Shown: piece by piece, positions 17,821 to 25,544 of the stretch | Position numbering within the stretch: the stretch's first letter is position 1 | Layout of the letters: every line of letters starts with the position of its first letter | Assembly: GCA_937958265.1 (NCBI GenBank) | Contig: CALGNX010000002.1 | Coordinates: 155,694 to 219,693 of the forward strand | DNA: 64,000 nucleotides | Direction: 5' to 3' | DNA from: an uncultured Algibacter sp. | GTDB lineage: Bacteria > Bacteroidota > Bacteroidia > Flavobacteriales > Flavobacteriaceae | Notes under the pieces: generated by a model | What the model was told of the DNA's origin: nothing | Databases searched by the model: none | The model's input: the letters and a program-made list of their open reading frames with translations, nothing else | Translations under genes and position numbers: made by a program

Positions 17821-19215
17821 ATGGCAGAATACCAAGAAAATTTAGGAGCTATAGATGATGCTTCTGGAGGAGAATATGAAAGAACACCAGTACCAAAATC
17901 TAAATTAAAAGGATGGAAATCTTTTTTAGGTATGTACGCTGGTGAACATGCTGCTGGTACTGAATTTATGATTGGTCCTCTGTTTTTAGCAGCAGGTGCT
18001 AGTTTACAGGATTTAATTTTTGGTTTATTACTAGGTAATATACTAGCCATTCTTACATGGCGCTATATAGTAGCACCTATAGCTGTGTCTAGTAAACTAA
18101 CTTTATACTACCAATTGGAAAAAATTGCAGGAAAAAATCTAGTCAAAATATATAACGTTGTTAACGGTATACTTTTTTGTTTCTTAGCTGGTGCCATGAT
18201 TACGGTTTCGGCAACAGCTGTTGGTATTCCTTTTAATGTTAGTTTTTCTGTTCCTGATAGTATTTTTGGTTTAAGTAGTGGTGCTTTCTCCATGATTGTA
18301 GTTGTAGTAGGCTTAGTAATGACCGCAGTTGCAGCCGCTGGTTATAACACGGTTTCTAAATTTGCTAATATTGCTGCTCCTTGGATGATAATTGTTTTCG
18401 CTGTTTGTGGAATATCCGCTTTATCACAAATGGAAGTAGATTCATGGAACAGCTTATTAACGGAGTGGGATAAAGGTATAAACGTAGTACAATCTATTAA
18501 TGGTAAGGTAGATTTTGGTTTCTGGAAAATTGTAATTTTTTCTTGGTTATGTAATGCAGCAATGCATTTTGGAATGGCAGATCTAACCATTATGCGTTTT
18601 GCTAAGGATACACGTGCAGGTTGGGGGCCATCTATAGGTATGTTTTTAGGCCATTATATGGCTTGGATTTGTGCTTCATTTATGCTAGCTGCACAAATTA
18701 AATTAACAGGAGATATCTCGGCTAATCCTGGGGCTATGGCTTGGAGTGTTGTAGGCTGGACGGGTATTATTTGCGTTATTGTAGCAGGCTGGACAACTGC
18801 AAACCCTACTATATATAGAGCTGGTTTAGCTTTTCAAAGTTTATTTCCTGTAAAATCAAAAGCATATTCTGGCGTAATTTTAGCAGGTATAGTAGCTACA
18901 GCAGCAGGCATATTCCCCTCACTTTCGGGTAAACTACTCGATTTTGTAGGCTTATATGGTGCAATATTAGGACCTATGGGTGGGGTGATTTTTGTAAATC
19001 ATTACTTAGCAAAGAAAATGAACTTCACACAAGATTATGCAGATAAAAAAGAGACTGGTTTTAACACAACTGTTCTATTAGCTTGGTTAATTCCTGTAGC
19101 ACTAGGATTGTATTTTATCTTTGCACAAGGTTTATTCCCTGCTTATGCTGTAATTCCTTCTTGGCTGGCTTCTTGTGTATTATATGTGGTAATTATGAAA
19201 TTTAAAAAATCTTAA
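17821..19215 (+). CDS. NCS1/APC-like permease, predicted L-rhamnose transporter
   Basis: This 464-residue membrane protein has about 12 hydrophobic segments after a hydrophilic N-terminus of about 35 residues. The first helices (GEHAAGTEFMIGPLFLAAGA, then GLLLGNILAILTW) resemble the NCS1 nucleobase:cation symporter family, and WTTANPTIYRAG in the second half also fits. NCS1 proteins normally import purines, pyrimidines, hydantoins or vitamins, not sugars. The context argues for rhamnose or a related sugar: it is the only transporter in the rhamnose region and shares the operator motif with rhaEW. No RhaT or FucP-like permease is present. Substrate is inferred from neighbours only. A 56-residue membrane protein follows after 3 bases. 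Confidence 0.7.
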   Translation: MAEYQENLGAIDDASGGEYERTPVPKSKLKGWKSFLGMYAGEHAAGTEFMIGPLFLAAGASLQDLIFGLLLGNILAILTWRYIVAPIAVSSKLTLYYQLEKIAGKNLVKIYNVVNGILFCFLAGAMITVSATAVGIPFNVSFSVPDSIFGLSSGAFSMIVVVVGLVMTAVAAAGYNTVSKFANIAAPWMIIVFAVCGISALSQMEVDSWNSLLTEWDKGINVVQSINGKVDFGFWKIVIFSWLCNAAMHFGMADLTIMRFAKDTRAGWGPSIGMFLGHYMAWICASFMLAAQIKLTGDISANPGAMAWSVVGWTGIICVIVAGWTTANPTIYRAGLAFQSLFPVKSKAYSGVILAGIVATAAGIFPSLSGKLLDFVGLYGAILGPMGGVIFVNHYLAKKMNFTQDYADKKETGFNTTVLLAWLIPVALGLYFIFAQGLFPAYAVIPSWLASCVLYVVIMKFKKS

Positions 19216-19218
19216 ATT

Positions 19219-19389
19219 ATGAAAATATTAAAATTAGTAAGTGGCTTATCAATAGTTGTTTTGATACTTTTAGTGGGTATATTTTCATTTCTCGGTAAAA
19301 TAGAGGTAACTACCATGAAAATGCTTATGCTAATAGGTACTCTCCTTTGGTTTGTAACTACACCATTCTGGATGAAAGAACAAGAGTAA
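19219..19389 (+). CDS. Small two-helix membrane protein coupled to the transporter
   Basis: A 56-residue protein starts 3 bases after the transporter stop codon (ATG at 19219). It has two hydrophobic segments, about residues 5-26 and 33-50, joined by a short hydrophilic turn (KIEVTTMK), and ends in the charged tail KEQE. Tight spacing, a sensible hydropathy pattern and the terminator 130 bases downstream make it a likely real gene and possible accessory subunit of the permease. I do not recognise a family. Confidence 0.65.
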   Translation: MKILKLVSGLSIVVLILLVGIFSFLGKIEVTTMKMLMLIGTLLWFVTTPFWMKEQE

Positions 19390-19517
19390 TAGAGAACCTC
19401 TTTAGTAACATTTAATTTGTTAGAAACATAAATTTAGGAAATGCGTCTCGATTAATAAAGTTTACGCTTTAATGTTTACACGTATTTTTGTAGTGTAACC
19501 TTAATAATGTATATTTT

Positions 19518-19553
19518 AGCCTTAAAAAAATTTATTTTTAAGGCTTTTTTTTG
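19518..19553 (+). terminator. Rho-independent terminator after the transporter unit
   Basis: AGCCTTAAAAA pairs with TTTTTAAGGCT and is followed by a run of eight T. It ends the transporter and small-protein transcript. Confidence 0.8.
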
Positions 19554-19611
19554 TTTCATATTTAAATAATACAGAATGTATTTTTTAGTTGAAGTATTAA
19601 ACTTAAATCAA

Positions 19612-19777
19612 TTATACCAACTATTACTTAAAATAAGCCATATAATTAGTTTCCACTGCGTCCATATTTCGATACAAAATAAAACCGTAACTAAGGCTAT
19701 ATTTTGATTTCCTATTTCATATAAACACAATATAATTCAAACTATTTATAGCTCATTTTAAATAGTAATTGGTACTA
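19612..19777. repeat. Palindromic MITE-like repeat, full copy
   Basis: The left arm (19615-19647, TACCAACTATTACTTAAAA...) and the right arm (19740-19774, ...TTTTAAATAGTAATTGGTA) are imperfect inverted repeats around a spacer of about 92 bases. The spacer contains AAAATAAAACCGTAACTAAG, the reverse complement of a block found at 43.2 and 47.8 kb (CTTAGCTACGGTTTTATTTT). This ties the copies into one family. Confidence 0.65.
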
Positions 19778-19976
19778 GAAATGGCTAATGGGATTAAAAT
19801 AAATAGAATTATTATCGGATTTAATAAAGTTAGAAATTCTCTACATGACTATAGATTTATAAATTATTTTAAGCTATTACCTATTAGAAAATTGCAGAGC
19901 CAACATAGCATCAATTAAACTCATATTATAAAGTTCTAAAATATTTTTTGTGGAACTTTTTTGTAAAAACCCTAAT

Positions 19977-20016
19977 AGTACAGGATAGTATTTTGTTTGT
20001 AAAAAGGTTACTTTAA
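19977..20016 (+). promoter_or_regulatory. Candidate regulon operator and promoter of the DUF1080 unit
   Basis: AGTACAGGATAGTA (19977-19990) precedes TACTTTAA (20009-20016), a weak match to TAnnTTTG, by 32 nt start to start. The first possible ATG follows at 20042. This copy is the closest to the consensus of the four sites. Confidence 0.55.
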
Positions 20017-20041
20017 TTCTGTAATTAAACAAATTAATAAA

Positions 20042-21415
20042 ATGTATATGGTTAAAATTATGCAATGCGCTGTAATTATTTTTACAGTGGTTTGTTTTTT
20101 AGGGTGTGGGCAGGTAAAAAAGGACAATACACCTTGGGTATCATTAATAGAAGGTAACACTTTAAATGGTTGGAATATAAAAGGCGGAAAGGCTACATAT
20201 AGTGTTAAAGATGGGGTTATTACAGGAACAACTATAAAAAACACACCCAACACATTTTTAACAACAAATACACATTACAACGATTTTATATTGGAGCTGG
20301 ACTACAAGGTGGATTCTACCATGAATTCTGGTATACAGATACGGTCAAACAGTTTACCGCATTATAGAGATGGTATTGTACATGGTTATCAGGTTGAAAT
20401 CGACCCATCTAATCGCGCTTGGAGTGGTGGTATTTATGATGAAAAACGACGTAAATGGTTAAACCCACTTACAAATAATTTAGAAGCCCAAAAGGCATTT
20501 AAGCAAAATGATTGGAACCATTACAGAATTGAAGCGATAGGCGATACTTTAAAAACATGGATAAACAATGTGCCAGCCGCCTATTTAATTGATGGTAAAA
20601 CAGCTTCTGGTTTTATAGGGTTACAAGTGCACAGTATTCATGGTAACAAAAAGGAAGGCACTACAATTTCATGGAAAAACATAAAGATTCTAACAGAAAA
20701 TTTAGAAAAATATAAAAAACACACACCATTAAAACCAATAATAACCAAAAATAAACTAACCATCGACGAAGCTAAAAAAGGATGGAAAATGCTTTGGGAT
20801 GGTAAAACAACAAAAGGTTGGAGAGGCGCAAAATTAGATAAATTCCCAGAAAAAGGATGGGAGATTAAAAATGGTGAATTAATAGTATTATCATCCGGTG
20901 GTGCCGAGTCTGCAGCAGGTGGAGACATTGTAACGGAGGCACTATATGGCGATTTTGAATTACGTGTCGATTTTAAATTAACCGAAGGAGCAAACAGTGG
21001 TATAAAATATTATGTAGATACGAATTTAAATAAGGGGCCAGGATCTTCCATTGGTTTAGAATATCAAATTTTGGATGATGCTTTACACCCAGATGCAAAA
21101 CTAGGGAGTCATAAAGGTAGTAGAACATTGTCTTCCTTGTACGATTTAATAGAGGCTAACCCTAAAAAACCAATTAATAAGATGGGTGAATGGAATACAG
21201 CATATATAGTTTCTAAAAATAACCATGTAGAGCATTGGTTAAACGGTATGAAGGTTTTGGAATACGAACGTGGTAGTGCTGCATTTTTAAAACTAGTTTC
21301 GGAAAGTAAGTATGAAAAATGGCCAGGTTTTGGTTTGTTAAATAAAGGGCAAATCTTATTACAGGATCATGGCGATTACGTATCCTTTAAAAATATTAAA
21401 ATTAAATCTCTTTAG
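20042..21415 (+). CDS. Tandem DUF1080 (3-keto-glycoside hydrolase/lyase-like) lipoprotein
   Basis: This 457-residue lipoprotein (FLGC, Cys22) contains two DUF1080 (concanavalin-like) domains: about residues 33-215 (WVSLIEGNTLNGWNIKGG, then MNSGIQIRS) and 245-457 (KMLWDGKTTKGWRGA, then ANSGIKYYV). DUF1080 proteins were recently tied to cleavage of 3-keto-glycosides by hydrolysis or beta-elimination in Bacteroides. A single domain is the usual form, so the duplication is notable. ATGs at 20048 and 20060 are alternative starts. It is 5 bases from the Tat-exported Gfo/Idh/MocA gene, the expected partner that makes the 3-keto substrate, and has a candidate regulon promoter at 19977-20016. Confidence 0.82.
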   Translation: MYMVKIMQCAVIIFTVVCFLGCGQVKKDNTPWVSLIEGNTLNGWNIKGGKATYSVKDGVITGTTIKNTPNTFLTTNTHYNDFILELDYKVDSTMNSGIQIRSNSLPHYRDGIVHGYQVEIDPSNRAWSGGIYDEKRRKWLNPLTNNLEAQKAFKQNDWNHYRIEAIGDTLKTWINNVPAAYLIDGKTASGFIGLQVHSIHGNKKEGTTISWKNIKILTENLEKYKKHTPLKPIITKNKLTIDEAKKGWKMLWDGKTTKGWRGAKLDKFPEKGWEIKNGELIVLSSGGAESAAGGDIVTEALYGDFELRVDFKLTEGANSGIKYYVDTNLNKGPGSSIGLEYQILDDALHPDAKLGSHKGSRTLSSLYDLIEANPKKPINKMGEWNTAYIVSKNNHVEHWLNGMKVLEYERGSAAFLKLVSESKYEKWPGFGLLNKGQILLQDHGDYVSFKNIKIKSL

Positions 21416-21420
21416 GCTTT

Positions 21421-22761
21421 ATGACAACAAGAAGACATTTTTTAAAAAAAGCAACTCTAGCAGGAGCAGCAGTAACCATTGGCAATTCCGCCATGGCTAT
21501 GTCTGCAAAAAGTTATAACAATATAATAGGCGCTAACACTAGGGTTAATGTAGCTATTGCAGGATTAGGTCGCCGAATGAATGCGTTTATAAGTCCAATA
21601 GCTTTAAAGGAAAGTAATGCTAAGTTGCTTTATTTGTGCGATGTAATGGAAAGCCAACGCCAAAAAGGATTAAAAGCGTTTAGTAAGCATATCGATTATA
21701 CTCCAAAATTGGAGAATGATATTAGAAACGTTTTATCAGATAAAACAGTCGATGTTTTAATTAACGCAACGCCAGACCATTGGCACACACCGGGTTCCAT
21801 AATGGCTATGGATGCTGGAAAACATGTTTATGTAGAAAAACCATGTAGCCACAATATGTATGAGAACGAGCAATTAGTAAAAGCTTCTCGGCATTTTAAT
21901 AAGATAGTACAAATGGGGAACCAGCAGCGCTCCTCAGGTCATACTATTGAAATAATTAGTAAAATTCATAATGGTGTTATTGGGAAACCATATAAAGCGG
22001 TTGCATTTTATAATAATGGAAGAGGCGAAGTGCCTAAACAAAAAAGTGCTGCAATTCCAAAAGGTTTAGATTGGGATTTGTGGCAGGGTCCAGCACCAAG
22101 ACGCGCATACACATCGGAAACTTGGAATTATAATTGGCATTGGTATGGTTGGGCATATGGAACTGCAGAAGCAGGAAACAACGGAACACACGAAATGGAT
22201 GTGGCGCGTTGGGCATTGCAGGTTGATATTCCGCAATATGTTTACGTCGAAGCAGAAAAACGGCACTTTAAAACAGATGGCTGGGAAATGTACGATGACA
22301 TGGAGGCCACATTTAAATTCTCAAATAATAAAGTTATTAAATGGGAAGGTAAATCTAGAAACAACTATAGTACCTACGGTTCTGGTCGTGGTACCATAAT
22401 TTATGGTACAGAAGGTTCTGTATTTGTAAATAGAAATAAATACATACTTTACGACCGCAAAGGTAAGGTTGTTATGGCATACGATTCAGAATCTCAAGAG
22501 GCTGGTACCGCACTTGGTGGAGGTGGAGATACCTCAACAAAACACGTGCAAAATCTTTTTGATACCATACGTGGTAAAGCTAAGTTAACAGCACCAATTG
22601 ATGATGCTAGCAAAAGTATGGCTATGGTACATTATGCTAACATAGCATATCGTATTAACAAAGGGTTTGATATTGATGATAAAACCGGTATGATGTTCGA
22701 TAGAGATGCTATGGCACTATGGTCCCGAACGTATGAGCCAGGTTGGGATTTTAAATTTTAA
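21421..22761 (+). CDS. Tat-exported Gfo/Idh/MocA oxidoreductase (glycoside 3-oxidase-like)
   Basis: A 446-residue oxidoreductase. The N-terminus TTRRHFLKKATLAGAAV is a twin-arginine signal, so the folded, cofactor-loaded protein acts in the periplasm. VNVAIAGLGRRMNAF is the dinucleotide fold, and EKPCSHN holds the conserved EKP. The ending GMMFDRDAMALWSRTYEPGW is shared with exported Bacteroidota members. Family members of this type oxidise a sugar hydroxyl at C3. Directly upstream is the tandem DUF1080 protein, and the pair matches the oxidase and cleavage enzyme of the 3-keto-glycoside pathway. The natural substrate is unknown; desulfated rhamnosides are a reasonable guess from context. Confidence 0.85.
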   Translation: MTTRRHFLKKATLAGAAVTIGNSAMAMSAKSYNNIIGANTRVNVAIAGLGRRMNAFISPIALKESNAKLLYLCDVMESQRQKGLKAFSKHIDYTPKLENDIRNVLSDKTVDVLINATPDHWHTPGSIMAMDAGKHVYVEKPCSHNMYENEQLVKASRHFNKIVQMGNQQRSSGHTIEIISKIHNGVIGKPYKAVAFYNNGRGEVPKQKSAAIPKGLDWDLWQGPAPRRAYTSETWNYNWHWYGWAYGTAEAGNNGTHEMDVARWALQVDIPQYVYVEAEKRHFKTDGWEMYDDMEATFKFSNNKVIKWEGKSRNNYSTYGSGRGTIIYGTEGSVFVNRNKYILYDRKGKVVMAYDSESQEAGTALGGGGDTSTKHVQNLFDTIRGKAKLTAPIDDASKSMAMVHYANIAYRINKGFDIDDKTGMMFDRDAMALWSRTYEPGWDFKF

Positions 22762-22930
22762 TAAAAAAACATGAATTATTAATTAGAAGCGCTGTAAAAA
22801 AACAATTTACGAGTAAGTAACTCATCCAAATTTATTCATTTAATATAAGGACATTGTTTATTGGGAATTAACTTAAGTTTTAAGCAAACTAAATACTAAT
22901 AAAGTTTAAAAATAAAAAAGTACACTAAGT

Positions 22931-23899
22931 ATGCATAAAAGGAAAATTAATTGGGGCATAATAGGATGTGGTGATGTAGCAGAAATAAAAAGTGGTCCCG
23001 GGTTTCAAAATGCTAAAAATTCTAATTTACTTTGTGTAATGCGCAGAAACGAACTTAAGGTTAAAGACTTTGCAAAACGCCATAAAGTACCACTTTGGAC
23101 CACCAATGCCCCAGAAGTTTTAAATAATAATGCAATAAATGCCATTTATATAGCAACACCACCATCATCCCATTTAGGTTATGCTCTCCAAGCCCTAAAA
23201 CTAGGCAAACACGTGTATCTAGAAAAGCCAATGGTATTAAATACAAATGAGGCTAAGGTACTTGCTGAAGCTGTAAAATCGAATAATGGCAAATTAACTG
23301 TAGCACATTACCGCAGGTATTTACCTGTTTATAAAAAAGTAAAGCAGCTTATAGAGAGCAATGCCATTGGTAAAATAACACAAGCAAACATAGAAATTGC
23401 ACAATCAAAGCAAGCCGCATTAATCGTAAAAACCGACGATAATTGGAGAACAAATCCCGAAATTTCTGGAGGTGGGTATTTTCATGACATTGCGCCGCAT
23501 CAAATCGATTTGATGTACTATTATTTTGGAGAAATAGAATTTTCAAAAGGCATTAATGTCCAAGAAAACAAAAAATCAAACACTTTAGTACAAGGTTCAA
23601 TTCAATTTAAAAATGGAGTAACCTTTAAAGGAAATTGGGATTTTAACGCGAAGAAAGATAAAGACAGTTGTATAATTAAAGGCGAAAATGGAACTATTTC
23701 ATTTTCATTTTATAATGCCAATATTAAAGTTTTAGCTTCAGGAAAGGAATCTCAGTTTCAATTTGAAACACCAAAGCATGTACAGCAACCTATGATACAG
23801 GAAGTTGTTAATTATTTTTTAGAAACTCGCACAAACCCCTGTTCGGTAACCGATGGACTTATTATAACAGAAATTATGGATGCCTTTTGTGGTATATAA
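22931..23899 (+). CDS. Cytosolic Gfo/Idh/MocA family oxidoreductase
   Basis: A 322-residue NAD(P)-dependent oxidoreductase without a signal sequence. WGIIGCGDVAEIKSGP is the Rossmann loop, YIATPPSSHLGYALQALK and HVYLEKPMVLN are the family blocks, and GGGYFHDIAPHQIDLMYYYFG carries the catalytic His/Asp region. It could reduce a keto-sugar imported after extracytoplasmic cleavage, giving back a normal sugar and recycling NADH. It lies 169 bases after the Tat-exported homologue and 13 bases before the Kelch gene. The specific substrate is not readable. Confidence 0.83.
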   Translation: MHKRKINWGIIGCGDVAEIKSGPGFQNAKNSNLLCVMRRNELKVKDFAKRHKVPLWTTNAPEVLNNNAINAIYIATPPSSHLGYALQALKLGKHVYLEKPMVLNTNEAKVLAEAVKSNNGKLTVAHYRRYLPVYKKVKQLIESNAIGKITQANIEIAQSKQAALIVKTDDNWRTNPEISGGGYFHDIAPHQIDLMYYYFGEIEFSKGINVQENKKSNTLVQGSIQFKNGVTFKGNWDFNAKKDKDSCIIKGENGTISFSFYNANIKVLASGKESQFQFETPKHVQQPMIQEVVNYFLETRTNPCSVTDGLIITEIMDAFCGI

Positions 23900-23912
23900 C
23901 TAACAGTATAAT

Positions 23913-24932
23913 ATGACTGCAAAAGGTATTTACAACATATTAATTGGACTAAGTGCATTTGTAGTTTCCCAAGTAACAATAGCGCAAAGTAAAATATTAT
24001 CAGCTAAATGGGAAGTTGTACAAAACACAAGTAAACCCCTAGCAAGACACGAAAATAGTTTTGTGCATTTTAAAAATAAATTTTACTTAATTGGTGGTCG
24101 CGGTATAAAACCAATTTCAATATATAACACCAAAACAGGTATGTGGAGCCAAGGCGCTAAACCACCTTTGGAAATTCATCATTTTCAAGCAGTAGCTTAT
24201 CATGGCAATATTTATATTTTTGGAGCCATGACGGGTAAATACCCTTATGAAACACCGCTTACAAATATTTTGATTTACAATCCTAAAACTAATACATGGC
24301 ATACAGGATCAAGGATACCAAAATCAAGGCGGCGCGGATCTGTAGGTGTTGTCATAAAAAAAAATAAAGCTTACCTAGTTAGTGGTATTGTAGATGGGCA
24401 TAACGGTACACACGTACCGTGGTTAGATAGTTATAATTTTAAAACTAAAAAATGGACTATTTTACCAGATGCACCAAGACCAAGAGATCATTTTCATGCT
24501 GTAATTAAGCAACACAAAATTTATGCAGTAGGCGGTCGAAATTCGTCGTATGCTACCAAGCAAACTTTTAATTTAACCATTCCCGAAGTTGATGTGTATA
24601 ACCTAAAAACAAATACATGGTCAACTTTACCCGAACACAATAATATTCATACCCCGCGAGCAGGCACATCATCTGTATTTTTAGGAAATAATTTAATTTT
24701 AATAGGTGGAGAGAGTGTCTTACAGAAAAAAGCACACCACGAAGTAAATGCCTATAATACTGTAAAAAAATCATGGGTAAAAATTAAAAATTTAAATACA
24801 GGTAGGCACGGTACACAGGCGCTTGTATATAAAAAGTGCATATACATCGCAGCAGGAAGTGGCAATAGAGGTGGTAAGCCAGAGTTAAATTCTATGGAGC
24901 GCTTTTGTAAAGGTCAAATAAAAAAAATCTAA
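23913..24932 (+). CDS. Secreted Kelch-repeat beta-propeller protein
   Basis: A 339-residue protein with an N-terminal signal peptide (about residues 1-24, cut near TIAQS). It has six Kelch-type blades with GG and spaced Tyr/Trp pairs (FYLIGGRG, IYIFGAMTG, AYLVSGIVD, IYAVGGRNS, LILIGGES, IYIAAGSG). Each blade opens with basic or His residues at the same place: ARHENS, IHHFQA, RRRGSV, RDHFHA, PRAGTS, GRHGTQ. Such a ring faces the central channel and could bind an anionic or sugar ligand. Kelch proteins of this size include NanM-type sugar mutarotases/epimerases. It starts 13 bases after the cytosolic oxidoreductase and ends before a terminator, so it closes the unit. Confidence 0.78.
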   Translation: MTAKGIYNILIGLSAFVVSQVTIAQSKILSAKWEVVQNTSKPLARHENSFVHFKNKFYLIGGRGIKPISIYNTKTGMWSQGAKPPLEIHHFQAVAYHGNIYIFGAMTGKYPYETPLTNILIYNPKTNTWHTGSRIPKSRRRGSVGVVIKKNKAYLVSGIVDGHNGTHVPWLDSYNFKTKKWTILPDAPRPRDHFHAVIKQHKIYAVGGRNSSYATKQTFNLTIPEVDVYNLKTNTWSTLPEHNNIHTPRAGTSSVFLGNNLILIGGESVLQKKAHHEVNAYNTVKKSWVKIKNLNTGRHGTQALVYKKCIYIAAGSGNRGGKPELNSMERFCKGQIKKI

Positions 24933-25021
24933 ATAACTACATAATAAATTATTTTGAATGTAATTGTCCAGAGGTGCCTAGATATTACTTATCTAATAAT
25001 ACCATACCTACTCATAAAAAC

Positions 25022-25052
25022 AACATAGCAGGATTTTAAACCCTGCTATGTT
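25022..25052. terminator. Bidirectional terminator between convergent genes
   Basis: AACATAGCAGG pairs with CCTGCTATGTT around a short A/T loop. It sits between the Kelch gene and the convergent minus-strand gene, so it may serve both strands. The flanking T-runs are modest. Confidence 0.6.
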
Positions 25053-25085
25053 CTAATTAAAGTAAAGTGTTTATTTGTTTTACTT

Positions 25086-25544
25086 CTAATAATTTACTGT
25101 AATTTGCTTTCGTTTTTCATGTAATCTAAAATCTTTAAACGTATTATTAATGTCTAATTTAATAATATTAGAATGACCTTCTACACCCAGTAAGAATTTA
25201 TTTTTTATAGTTACCGTCTTAATATCTGTTCTAGATGTTGATAAAAAACAAACAGCCTTTGCCTGATGCCCGTTTGGCTTTATACTTAAAACTTTAGGTA
25301 GTATTGGCTCTCCATTAAAACTCCAACTTGTTGTTTTGTTAAGATAGTTACTAAAACTAGTCTTGCTTACCTGATTGTTATGAACGGTGTTAAACTTAGC
25401 ATAATCATGCAAATCAAAATCAATTTCTAATAGTAACACGTGCCCTTTATCAACAACGTTAAAAGTTGCTGTAACAGCATCATGCATTGTAATGGTATTA
25501 CTCATCATTACAAAAGTAAATAGTATAGTTATTAATGTTTTCAT
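25086..25544 (-). CDS. Small exported protein, DUF6702-like (tentative)
   Basis: A 152-residue protein with a hydrophobic N-terminus (MKTLITILFTFVMMSNTITM) that looks like a signal peptide. The rest is beta-rich. The ending (VTIKNKFLLGVEGHSNIIKL, then EKRKQITVNY) resembles the DUF6702 family of Bacteroidota, which usually pairs with metalloproteases or TonB systems, but the match is by eye. The start codon overlaps the end of the upstream sulfatase-fusion gene by 4 bases, so the two are translationally coupled and may act together. Confidence 0.6.
   Translation of the reverse strand: MKTLITILFTFVMMSNTITMHDAVTATFNVVDKGHVLLLEIDFDLHDYAKFNTVHNNQVSKTSFSNYLNKTTSWSFNGEPILPKVLSIKPNGHQAKAVCFLSTSRTDIKTVTIKNKFLLGVEGHSNIIKLDINNTFKDFRLHEKRKQITVNY

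Larger units (their letters stand above)
19390..20041. other. Long intergenic region between transporter unit and DUF1080 unit
   Basis: This 652-base gap carries no gene. It holds a terminator (19518-19553), a palindromic repeat (19612-19777) and an operator/promoter pair (19977-20016), each listed separately. Confidence 0.6.

Noticed and set aside
19483..19553. Possible small RNA: TATTTTTG at 19483-19490 followed by the terminator at 19518-19553
   Set aside because: The -33 element is weak (TTTA) and the terminator is explained by the transporter unit. A transcript would be only about 55 nt.
24301..24316. TACAGGATC inside the Kelch gene as a regulon site
   Set aside because: It lies within coding sequence, departs from the motif after CAGGAT, and has no -7 box at the fixed distance.
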